DNA of 16,146 bases from Fibrobacter sp. UBA1765 (GTDB lineage Bacteria; Fibrobacterota; Fibrobacteria; Fibrobacterales; Fibrobacteraceae). Positions 6,337 through 13,010 of this stretch are shown here, piece by piece. Location of the stretch: positions 1 through 16,146 of the forward strand of contig DCGZ01000192.1 in NCBI GenBank assembly GCA_002314675.1, in the 5' to 3' direction. The position numbers and the translations under genes are program-made. Under the pieces are notes generated by a model. That model was not told where the DNA came from. It searched no databases and worked only from the letters and a program-made list of their open reading frames with translations. Each line of letters starts with the position of its first letter. The first letter of the stretch is position 1.

Positions 6337-6523
6337 GGCTGTGTCAAGCCGAAACGTACGGTCGGGACTTGCTAGCAAACTTTCTGGATTTTGTAAGCCC
6401 CTTCAAAACTGCATTTTTACTGTAGAAATGCAATTTTTTGGCTGAAACAGGCTTTGGCGCCGCAGCTTTCTAATAGCAACTAAACAATCATTTCTCAGCA
6501 ATACAACTTGGCTTGACACAGCC
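6337..6523. repeat. MITE-like repeat element, copy B (187 bp)
   Basis: It has perfect 14-bp terminal inverted repeats GGCTGTGTCAAGCC (6337-6350) and GGCTTGACACAGCC (6510-6523). The interior is divergent from copies A and C but shares TTTGGCGCC-like and GTAGAAATGCAA segments with them. No coding frame lies inside. The rest of 6234-6646 holds the possible promoter at 6278 and, at about 6529-6600, a degenerate stretch that resembles element ends. Confidence 0.75.
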
Positions 6524-6646
6524 TAATGGTAGGCTCCGTCAAGTATGATTGTATGGCTGTGTTTTCTGGCTTTGATGCCGTGCAAGCAATTTCCAAGCAG
6601 ATTTTTCTAACTTTACCGCAAGTGATCTTATCAGAAATGGTACAAT

Positions 6647-9253
6647 ATGATTGCATTCATTGTTTTTTTGCTGTCTACATTAAGTTTTGCTTCTGAATGG
6701 GCCGACTTCGCAAAGAAACCCCAAGTGTCGGACATCGACGGGATTTCCTTTTACGAAATAGAAACAGCTCCCGAATTAGCCTGGTTTTCTAAGGAAGTTG
6801 CATTAGGAAATACAAAGATAAACGGCATCCTCAAAAATGACCTTGTTCTTTGGGATTCCCTAACCGCCGATACCAATAATTGGAACAGGATTGGTCTTTC
6901 AAAGGAATTTCCTTTTGAGGGAATTTTCGATGGAAACAACCATGTCATTCGTGGAGTTCATTCCATGCGCGGCGAACGCAATGCGGACTCTCTGGTCAAT
7001 GGCTTTTTCGGCTATGTCGGTCCTAGCGGAATTGTCAAAAACTTGAGTCTTGAAAATGCGTTGATTACCACAAGTTATAAAGGCTCTGATACCACCTATA
7101 ACGTTTCAGAAGCAGATACCATTGCAATGTTCTACTCCATTGCCGGTGGCATTGTTGGCTATAACGAGGGGCTTATTGAAAACATAAGCTTCATGGACGG
7201 TTCCGTGGTTCCTTCAGGAAGCTCTAACATTATGGGCGGCGCTTCAACGGGAAATGTCTACATCGTAAACTATATCGCTGGAAACATTGCTGGGGTCAAC
7301 AAAGGGACGATTCGAAACTTTAGGACAAATTCTCCGTTGAATGTAAAAAATGCTGGAGCATCAAGTTTGTCTTACAATATTGGATACGTTGGCGGCGTAG
7401 CTGGAAAAAATACGGGTTTGATCGAAACTGGCGAAAACGGAGCGCTCACCTATTTACCCAACATCGGTTATGTAGGTGGCATTGCCGGCTGGAATGAAGG
7501 AAAAATCGAGAACGTTCACAATGCCGGTTCGATCATTAATTATGAAGGATTTTCTGGAGGAATTGCAGCCTGGAATTCCGGCAACATAACGTTTGCAACG
7601 GTAACCGCTTCTATTGGTGGAAGCTCTGCTGGCTATGGTCCAAATGTTGGGGGGGTAGTTGCCTACAATAACGGGTCCATAAAAAACAGTGGATTTTTCC
7701 AGAGAAAAGATAAAAACTATAGTATTACCGCCAGAGCAAATGGTATGACCATGAATGATATCGTAATTATCGCTCCGGAAGGAAATATTGGTGGACTCGC
7801 TGCTGTTCAGGGGCCTCTTGGAACTATTGAAAATTGCGGAGCTGCAGTATGGTATTTAGGCATAACGGCATCTGATAAAAGAACAAAAATTTATTCCGCT
7901 GGCCTTGTGGGGCTAGATTCTGGTTCAGTTTCTCACTCTTACTCTGCTAATAGGACGCAAGCCAAATATGGCGTTTATAAACCTCTCTATACTATTGTTG
8001 ACTCTTCAAAAATTCATGCGTTCAATTATTACGATTCCTCCTATTCAAGCGAAAAATATGATTCTAAAGATGGCCTGGACAGTTCGTTGATGCGCTCGGC
8101 AAAATTCGCTTGGCAGTTGAATACAAAAATGGGTACTGTCGCGAATCAGGGCATTTGGACTTATTACGATTGGTATCCAGAAATTGCCAACAAGGGCGAA
8201 AAGCCCTCCTATAGAGTTGTGCGCTATGTCGGCAATGACATTTTTGATACGGTATATACCAACTATTTGGGCCATGCATTTTGGAACGAAAATGTTCCTG
8301 ACGATGGCAAGGGGAACACTTTATCCAGTTGGGAACTCCGTAGTGGTTCCGTAACGCAGAAGATTACAAGTGAGCATGTCTTTTCTTCGGATACAAGCAT
8401 TTTTGCCGTAATGGAGCCCAAGGAGAATGTGTACTTCACGGTGACATTCTTGGCTTACAATGATACTGTGCTACAGAAAGAAAAGGTTGCCTATGGAACG
8501 TTGCCTGAATATACAGGAGCGGATTTGTTCCGAGACTCCACGGGAAGTACTTATCGATACTCATTTAAAGGTTGGGACCACCCCATCACGGAAGTTGTTT
8601 ATGACCAGGTGTACAAGGCTGTATACAGTTCCTCTACCCGGTCTTACAAAGTAGATTTTACAGCTATATGCGGTAATAGATTGATGTACGGATCATCAAA
8701 CAACTGGATCGCTTATAGACCGGAACGTGATTATTGCGATAAATTTAATCTTAGTACAGCATCTTATTCTATGGATACTTATGATTGCAAGTTCACTGGA
8801 TGGAACGTTAATTGCCACGACATGGAACTTATTTCCGACACAACGATATACGCCATATTTGATTCAATTCCCAAATCGTCTAGCAGTAACATCGATGAAT
8901 TGTCTAGTTCCAGCGTTGAATCCAGTTCTAGTGCAGAATCATCTAGTTCCAGCGAAGATAAAGGCAGTTCATCTTCTAAAGAAGATAGTAGTTCTAGCGC
9001 AATGTATTCCTCTAGTAGCGAAAAAGTAAATGTACTGCCCATTGTAAGGAGCAAACCTTTGAACTTGCACGTCAGCAATCGAACTGTTGAAATTATTGGT
9101 GTAACAAACGCAGATGCAATCTTGCTTGATTTGCAAGGCAATGTTATTGACCGAACTAGGGTAAATGACCAAAAAGCAGTTCTGCAAGCTCCGAACCATG
9201 GACTGTACATTGTTCGTTGCGGCACGGATTTTTACAAGTTGCGTTTAAAATAA
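6647..9253 (+). CDS. Secreted GLUG-repeat surface protein with B-repeat, poly-Ser linker and C-terminal domain, 868 aa
   Basis: MIAFIVFLLSTLSFA is a signal peptide, unusual in lacking a basic residue; no alternative in-frame start exists upstream before a stop. A short lead-in (WNRIG, FEGIFDGNNHVIRGV) precedes GLUG-type beta-helix repeats of the form GGIAGxNxGxIxN at about residues 167, 248, 277, 304, 335, 382 and 420. Residues about 595-670 form a Listeria/Bacteroides-type B-repeat (VYFTVTFLAYNDTVLQKEK ... YSFKGWDHPITEVVYDQVYKAVY). A poly-Ser/acidic linker covers about 742-791, typical of Fibrobacter exported proteins. The last 75 residues (IVRSKPLNLHVSNRTVEIIG ... HGLYIVRCGTDFYKLRLK) resemble the short C-terminal sorting-type domains that end in a basic tail. 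It is probably an adhesin or surface protein; the ligand is unknown. Confidence 0.85.
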   Translation: MIAFIVFLLSTLSFASEWADFAKKPQVSDIDGISFYEIETAPELAWFSKEVALGNTKINGILKNDLVLWDSLTADTNNWNRIGLSKEFPFEGIFDGNNHVIRGVHSMRGERNADSLVNGFFGYVGPSGIVKNLSLENALITTSYKGSDTTYNVSEADTIAMFYSIAGGIVGYNEGLIENISFMDGSVVPSGSSNIMGGASTGNVYIVNYIAGNIAGVNKGTIRNFRTNSPLNVKNAGASSLSYNIGYVGGVAGKNTGLIETGENGALTYLPNIGYVGGIAGWNEGKIENVHNAGSIINYEGFSGGIAAWNSGNITFATVTASIGGSSAGYGPNVGGVVAYNNGSIKNSGFFQRKDKNYSITARANGMTMNDIVIIAPEGNIGGLAAVQGPLGTIENCGAAVWYLGITASDKRTKIYSAGLVGLDSGSVSHSYSANRTQAKYGVYKPLYTIVDSSKIHAFNYYDSSYSSEKYDSKDGLDSSLMRSAKFAWQLNTKMGTVANQGIWTYYDWYPEIANKGEKPSYRVVRYVGNDIFDTVYTNYLGHAFWNENVPDDGKGNTLSSWELRSGSVTQKITSEHVFSSDTSIFAVMEPKENVYFTVTFLAYNDTVLQKEKVAYGTLPEYTGADLFRDSTGSTYRYSFKGWDHPITEVVYDQVYKAVYSSSTRSYKVDFTAICGNRLMYGSSNNWIAYRPERDYCDKFNLSTASYSMDTYDCKFTGWNVNCHDMELISDTTIYAIFDSIPKSSSSNIDELSSSSVESSSSAESSSSSEDKGSSSSKEDSSSSAMYSSSSEKVNVLPIVRSKPLNLHVSNRTVEIIGVTNADAILLDLQGNVIDRTRVNDQKAVLQAPNHGLYIVRCGTDFYKLRLK

Positions 9254-9275
9254 GCCCTGCTTAAGTCCGACCTAT

Positions 9276-9446
9276 TCAAGGCATTTTTTTCATGTCGGCG
9301 TAGCTTGCGCTAGCGGTACGGAAAAACTCGGTACGAGCCTGTTCAAACCAGATGGCATAAACGGAATGATGGACAATGCCCATCTGGTCGGTTTCGGCAT
9401 AACGCACTTCGATTCGTGCTGTGTATTCGTAGCTACAAGTTTCCAT
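9276..9446 (-). pseudogene. Truncated 4HBT/YbgC-like acyl-CoA thioesterase
   Basis: The 56-codon frame starts at ATG 9446 with AGGG upstream and reads IEVRYAETDQMGIVHHSVY then AIWFEQARTEFFRTASASYA before stopping. This is the N-terminal half of the hotdog-fold thioesterases, including the catalytic Asp of AETDQMGIVHH. The family is about 130-140 residues, so the central helix end and the remaining beta strands are lost. The stop falls where the family reads about MxxxGxxLPV. The three Met/Lys codons before the stop sit in an A-rich run, which may mark the break. It is convergent with the surface protein, 22 bp away. Confidence 0.8.
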
Positions 9447-9524
9447 ACTTATCCCTAGGGCGAGCTTTGTTGACAAGCCGTTTCATACGACATATTTACT
9501 GCACAAAATGCAACTATAATGGTA

Positions 9525-9768
9525 GACTGTGTCAAGCCAAAACATACCTTTTCACTCGGCTAGCAAAAGGTTTCAATTCCGTAAACCCATTCTAAATTGT
9601 TTATTTGCTGCACAATTACACTAAGTTCACTGTGCCGCAAAAGCCTGAAAAAACAGCAAAAATACAGCTATACAATCGGGTTTGACAGAGCAACGGCGCC
9701 TTCGCAGTAGAAATGCAACCTAAAAAATGTGATTTAACAGCTTTGACTCCGTGTACGAATTGACTTAA
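9525..9768. repeat. MITE-like repeat element, copy C (about 244 bp)
   Basis: It begins GACTGTGTCAAGCC (9525-9538) and follows copy A with about 95% identity for 180 bp (to about 9707). It then switches to a sequence closer to copy B (GTAGAAATGCAA) and ends in a degenerate TIR (ATTGACTTAAAA). It occupies most of the 9447-9791 gap. It carries no ORF. Confidence 0.7.
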
Positions 9769-9791
9769 AAGACAAATTTTCCGGGGGAGTC

Positions 9792-10001
9792 ATGTTGGTA
9801 GAGCAATATCCTGTATCCGAAAATTTTAGGCTTGGTCTTAGTGAACATTTCTCTATGAACTCATACAGAGTGATAGATGATCCAGGCTGCTGTTCAATTA
9901 GTGACGTTTATGCCGATTACTATAAAGAGTTTGGAGCATTGCTTTTAGCAGGTAACCCTATCATTATTGATGCGCTAGACTTTAAACATCGAATTTTTTA
10001 A
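9792..10001 (+). CDS. Small hypothetical protein, 69 aa
   Basis: The ATG at 9792 is preceded by a strong ribosome binding site (GGGGGAG) 2-8 bases upstream, the best in the window. The product, MLVEQYPVSENFRLGLSEHF then SMNSYRVIDDPGCCSISDVY and so on, has no membrane segment and matches nothing I know. It ends directly before the -10 box of the next gene. Given the truncated genes next to other copies of the repeat element, this too could be a gene fragment. Confidence 0.4.
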   Translation: MLVEQYPVSENFRLGLSEHFSMNSYRVIDDPGCCSISDVYADYYKEFGALLLAGNPIIIDALDFKHRIF

Positions 10002-10002
10002 G

Positions 10003-10008
10003 TATATT
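10003..10008 (+). promoter_or_regulatory. -10 box of the alpha-hydroxy-acid dehydrogenase gene
   Basis: TATATT lies 15 bases before the ATG at 10024, with a GAGG ribosome binding site between. The -35 region (CTTTAA at 17-base spacing) is poor. Confidence 0.4.
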
Positions 10009-10023
10009 CGTCTTGAGGTTTTT

Positions 10024-11043
10024 ATGGAATATTCAGAAGTTTTAGAAAACGCAAAAAAGACCATTGGCAAAAACTGCATGGTTTGCCCGGTCTGTAACGG
10101 CCTTGCCTGCAAAAATACAATGCCCGGCCCTGGTTCAAAGGCTCCTGGCAACGGTGCAAACGACAATTACAACGCGTGGAAAAAGATCAAGCTTGAGGTA
10201 GATACTTTTGTTGCCAATGCACCAATTGATACTGGTATTGAACTTTTGGGTATGAACCTTTCAATGCCTTTAATTACGGCTCCTATTGGCTCCATTGCAA
10301 TGCAATTCAACCCGACAGACGATGTTGCCGATTTCAATGAAAAGTGCATGGCTGCTTGCGAAACTCGTGGAATCTTCCACGCTTATGGCAATGGTCGCGA
10401 CAAACGCGTTTGGGACCGTGCCATTGAATCGGGCAAGGCCCATAATAACAACGGAATCCCTGTTTTTAATCCAGGGACAAACGAAGGCATTGAAGCCTTG
10501 ATGGATTTGTACAAGGATTGCCTTCCGCAGGCGATGTGCGTTGTGGTAGACAGCGCTGGATTACCGCACTTGAAGACTTTTAACGGCAAGGGCGGCGGCA
10601 CAAAGACTATTGAAGATTTAAAGGAACTGAAGGCGTACGCGAAAGTTCCGTTCATCGTGAAGGGCATCATGAGCGCTCGCACCGCATTGAAGGCTGTTGA
10701 AGCAGGTGCCGACGCAATTATCGTAAGTAACCATGGTGGCCGTGTGCTTTCAGACACTCCAGCGACTGCTGAAGTTCTCCCTGAAATTGTAGACGCAGTA
10801 AAGGGCAAGGCAAAAATCCTTGTTGACGGAGGCATTCGTTCTGGCCTTGACGTGTTCAAGGCTCTTGCAATCGGTGCAGACGCTTGCCTTATTTGCAGGC
10901 CGGTCCTGATTTCGTATTACGGCGGTGGCCAAGAGGGCATTGAATGCTACATTGATAAGATTAAGGCGGAACTTGAAGATACCATGTACATGTGCGGTGC
11001 CCGTAAGATTTCGGATATCGACAGAAGCATGATTAGAATGTAA
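10024..11043 (+). CDS. FMN-dependent alpha-hydroxy-acid dehydrogenase family protein with N-terminal Cys motif
   Basis: The family oxidises 2-hydroxy acids (lactate, glycolate and similar) with FMN in a TIM barrel. The diagnostic parts are present: PFIVKGIMS with K213 near the flavin, the active-site SNHGGR with H237 and R240, and the phosphate-binding VDGGIRSGLDVFKALAIGADA from 267. The usual N-terminal region with the active-site Tyr is replaced by a short segment with C18-x2-C21-x2-C24-x4-C29. At 339 aa it is a little shorter than glycolate oxidase (about 360-370). Similar proteins occur in anaerobic Firmicutes, where the electron acceptor is not oxygen. The substrate cannot be read from the sequence. 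GAGG precedes the ATG. An acyltransferase gene follows after 21 bases. Confidence 0.88.
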   Translation: MEYSEVLENAKKTIGKNCMVCPVCNGLACKNTMPGPGSKAPGNGANDNYNAWKKIKLEVDTFVANAPIDTGIELLGMNLSMPLITAPIGSIAMQFNPTDDVADFNEKCMAACETRGIFHAYGNGRDKRVWDRAIESGKAHNNNGIPVFNPGTNEGIEALMDLYKDCLPQAMCVVVDSAGLPHLKTFNGKGGGTKTIEDLKELKAYAKVPFIVKGIMSARTALKAVEAGADAIIVSNHGGRVLSDTPATAEVLPEIVDAVKGKAKILVDGGIRSGLDVFKALAIGADACLICRPVLISYYGGGQEGIECYIDKIKAELEDTMYMCGARKISDIDRSMIRM

Positions 11044-11064
11044 ATTAAAACTATTTTTTTGCAC

Positions 11065-12204
11065 ATGCAGAATAGTTCAAGAATCGCCTGGATTGACGAG
11101 TTTAAGGGCCTTGTGCTTTTGCTTGTCTGCATTTTCCATGTGGACCAGCATTTTCAAAACATTGATGTTGGCTCGTTCCATTTGGCGTGCCTTCGCATGG
11201 CTGCATTCTTCTTTATTTCTGGCGTGCTTTTTAGCGACAGGCGGTTCCCCAAGTTCAAGGATTATTTTGTGCATAAGACAAAGGTTTTGCTTTTGCCGTA
11301 TGTGTCACTATCGTTCTTGTTTTTGCTCCTTGACCCAGTCATTTATAATTTTGACTTGTACCCGAAAGCGTTAAAGACGCAAATGTTTTTTCAGCCGGTC
11401 CTATGCGATAGCGTTTGGAAATACATTGCGGTAAACTTGGAAAATGTTTTTGTAGAAGGCAAGGGAACATTGATGGCGAGCACGCTGTGGTTCGTTTCAA
11501 CCTTGTATTTTATAAGTCTGATTTTTTACTTGCTGCAAAAATTTGCCACATGGATTTCTGTGAAATCGCTTCATGAAAATGTCGTGAAAAATTCCGTGAT
11601 TGGCCTTGTGGCCGCGGCAAGCTTTACCGCCGGCTACGTGATGTGCTTGCACAAGATTCATTTGCCGCTTGGTATTGAACGAAATTTTTCGACGCTTTTT
11701 TATTTTGCGCTTGGCTTTATGTGCAAGGGCGCGTTAAAACATTGTAATGCTTTTGCTGGTTCTAAGTTTAAGTGGAGCTTGCCGTGTATTGCCGCAGTTT
11801 GTTTTGTTGCTTATGCATTTTTGAAAGATCCTTCACCGTGGCGCGGCTTTTACAATAACAACATTAGCCTCTTGCTTTTGGCTAGTTCTATTTTTGGGAT
11901 TGCTGGCTTGATTGCTTTGATGGCGTTCCTTTCGGGGTTTAAGGGTAAGCTAGTGCAAGTATTGCTTGGCGTTTTGCGGTGTGTTTCACGCAATGGCTTG
12001 ATTGTGCTTACGGTCCATTTTTGGACCTTGATTACCTTGAAGATTTTGTTCAAACAGTTCTTTGACAGGCCCGTAATTGCCTATTCGGTATATTTAATTG
12101 TTGCTGTGGTTACTTTTGCGGCAATCCCATTATTCCGCTGCAAGCTGTATCGATTGCTCGGCAAGGAAAAGGTTTCTGCTAAAGAAAGCCTGAGTATTAA
12201 ATAA
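11065..12204 (+). CDS. Acyltransferase 3 family integral membrane protein, 379 aa
   Basis: The N-terminus (RIAWIDEFKGLVLLLVCIFH with H25) and the following MAAFFFISGVLF are the signature of the acyltransferase-3 family (OafA/OpgC type), which transfers acyl groups to sugars of the cell envelope. About ten hydrophobic segments span the length, for example VLLLPYVSLSFLFLLL, WFVSTLYFISLIFYLL and VIAYSVYLIVAVVTFAAI. A TTG at 11059 could also start the frame; the ATG at 11065 is preferred, though neither has a Shine-Dalgarno sequence. It is close behind the dehydrogenase gene and may be read from the same transcript, but no functional link is evident. The acceptor is unknown. Confidence 0.85.
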   Translation: MQNSSRIAWIDEFKGLVLLLVCIFHVDQHFQNIDVGSFHLACLRMAAFFFISGVLFSDRRFPKFKDYFVHKTKVLLLPYVSLSFLFLLLDPVIYNFDLYPKALKTQMFFQPVLCDSVWKYIAVNLENVFVEGKGTLMASTLWFVSTLYFISLIFYLLQKFATWISVKSLHENVVKNSVIGLVAAASFTAGYVMCLHKIHLPLGIERNFSTLFYFALGFMCKGALKHCNAFAGSKFKWSLPCIAAVCFVAYAFLKDPSPWRGFYNNNISLLLLASSIFGIAGLIALMAFLSGFKGKLVQVLLGVLRCVSRNGLIVLTVHFWTLITLKILFKQFFDRPVIAYSVYLIVAVVTFAAIPLFRCKLYRLLGKEKVSAKESLSIK

Positions 12205-12226
12205 ACGAATTTTTTTATCAAATCCC

Positions 12227-12281
12227 TTGACAATTCAAATTTTATTAGCTAATTTAAGAGTTGAACAATTATTCAACTCTT
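12227..12281 (+). promoter_or_regulatory. arsR-type repressor promoter with SmtB-like operator over the start site
   Basis: TTGACA (12227-12232), a 17-base spacer and TAATTT (12250-12255). Directly after the -10 box is an inverted repeat of arms AAGAGTTGAA (12256-12265) and TTCAACTCTT (12272-12281) around CAATTA. Its core TTGAACAATTATTCAA matches the TGAACA-N2-TATTCA form of SmtB/CzrA/CadC operators. A dimer bound here would block transcription start. Confidence 0.88.
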
Positions 12282-12309
12282 TGAATAATATTAATGATGA
12301 AGGTTTTGT

Positions 12310-12681
12310 ATGGTAGAAGCAGAATTGGAATTCGAAGGCTCCGATTGCACTTGCATCCATGATGACGTGGTAAATGAAGTTCGTGCAAAAATGCCGCAAG
12401 ATGAATCCTTGATGGATTTGGCTGATACCTTCAAGATTTTTAGCGATTTTACGCGCGTTAAGATTTTGTGCGCCTTGATTCATGCAGAAATGTGCGTGAG
12501 CGATATTTCCGTTTTGCTTGGCATGACAAAGTCCTCAATTTCGCACCAGCTTAGAATCTTAAAGCAATCGAACTTGGTAAAGTATCGCAAGGCGGGGAGT
12601 GTAGTGTATTACTCCTTGGCAGACGACCATGTAAAGGCAATCTTTAACCAGGGCATGGAACATGTCTTGGAAGACTCCTAG
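12310..12681 (+). CDS. ArsR/SmtB-family metal-sensing repressor (CadC/SmtB type), 123 aa
   Basis: The winged-helix protein releases DNA when it binds a metal. The DNA-recognition helix is MTKSSISHQLRILKQSNLV, followed by the wing YRKAGSVVYYSL. The alpha5 zinc site is complete: D105-x-H107 and H118-x2-E121. The alpha3N site is partial: an N-terminal C13-x-C15 followed by IHDDVV, as in CadC, and C62 in MCVSD, where CadC has CVCD; the second Cys is Ser64. Zn or Cd/Pb sensing is therefore likely. GAAGG lies 7-11 bases before the ATG. The gene follows its own operator and precedes the chaperone and pump genes it should control. The last codons and stop are part of a terminator. Confidence 0.92.
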   Translation: MVEAELEFEGSDCTCIHDDVVNEVRAKMPQDESLMDLADTFKIFSDFTRVKILCALIHAEMCVSDISVLLGMTKSSISHQLRILKQSNLVKYRKAGSVVYYSLADDHVKAIFNQGMEHVLEDS

Positions 12682-12694
12682 AGTCTTTTTTTTT
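12671..12694 (+). terminator. Intrinsic terminator overlapping the repressor stop codon
   Basis: The arms AAGACTC (12671-12677) and GAGTCTT (12681-12687) pair around CTA and run into a total of nine T. The TAG stop (12679-12681) lies in the loop and stem. It separates the repressor transcript from the chaperone-pump transcript. Confidence 0.8.
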
Positions 12695-12700
12695 GAACTA

Positions 12701-12735
12701 AAGAGTTGAAAGATTGCTCAATCGTTTTATTTTAT
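12701..12735 (+). promoter_or_regulatory. Second metal-repressor operator and promoter of the chaperone-pump operon
   Basis: The left arm AAGAGTTGAA (12701-12710) is identical to that of the repressor operator. The core TTGAAAGATTGCTCAA (12706-12721) matches that operator at 12 of 16 positions. TTGAAA (12706-12711) within it can act as a -35 box, with TTTTAT at 12730-12735 after an 18-base spacer. The operator would then cover the -35 region, not the start site. Confidence 0.7.
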
Positions 12736-12782
12736 AGGGCTTTAAAACATAAAAATAAAAATCAAAAAAAGGAAAAAATACG

Positions 12783-13001
12783 ATGAAAAAGAAATTCAAG
12801 TTACAAGATCTCGATTGCGCAAACTGTGCTGCAAAAATGGAAGCTGCAATCAAGGCTATTGATGGAGTTCGTGATGCGTCCGTGAATTTTTTGACGCAGA
12901 AGTTTATGCTCGATGCCGATGACGCTCGCTTTGACGCAATTCTTGCTGAAGCAAAGAAAATTTGCGCCAAGGTTGAACCAGACTGCAAAATTTTGGACTA
13001 A
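12783..13001 (+). CDS. Free-standing heavy-metal-associated (HMA) domain protein, 72 aa
   Basis: The 72-residue protein is a single ferredoxin-like HMA domain. The metal-binding loop is LDCANCAAKME, with C12-x2-C15, and the strand-helix pattern GVRDASVNFLTQKFML follows. LDCANCA is typical of the N-terminal domains of Zn/Cd/Pb P-type ATPases. Here the domain is a separate gene 9 bases upstream of the pump, so it probably works in trans as a metal carrier or regulator of the pump. A purine-rich AAAGGA precedes the start. It begins the operon that follows the second operator. Confidence 0.92.
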   Translation: MKKKFKLQDLDCANCAAKMEAAIKAIDGVRDASVNFLTQKFMLDADDARFDAILAEAKKICAKVEPDCKILD

Positions 13002-13010
13002 GGTAGAATC

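Noticed and set aside
4569..9768. Elements A-C as complete insertion sequences
   Set aside because: They contain no transposase frame, and no convincing target-site duplication is visible at either A or B.
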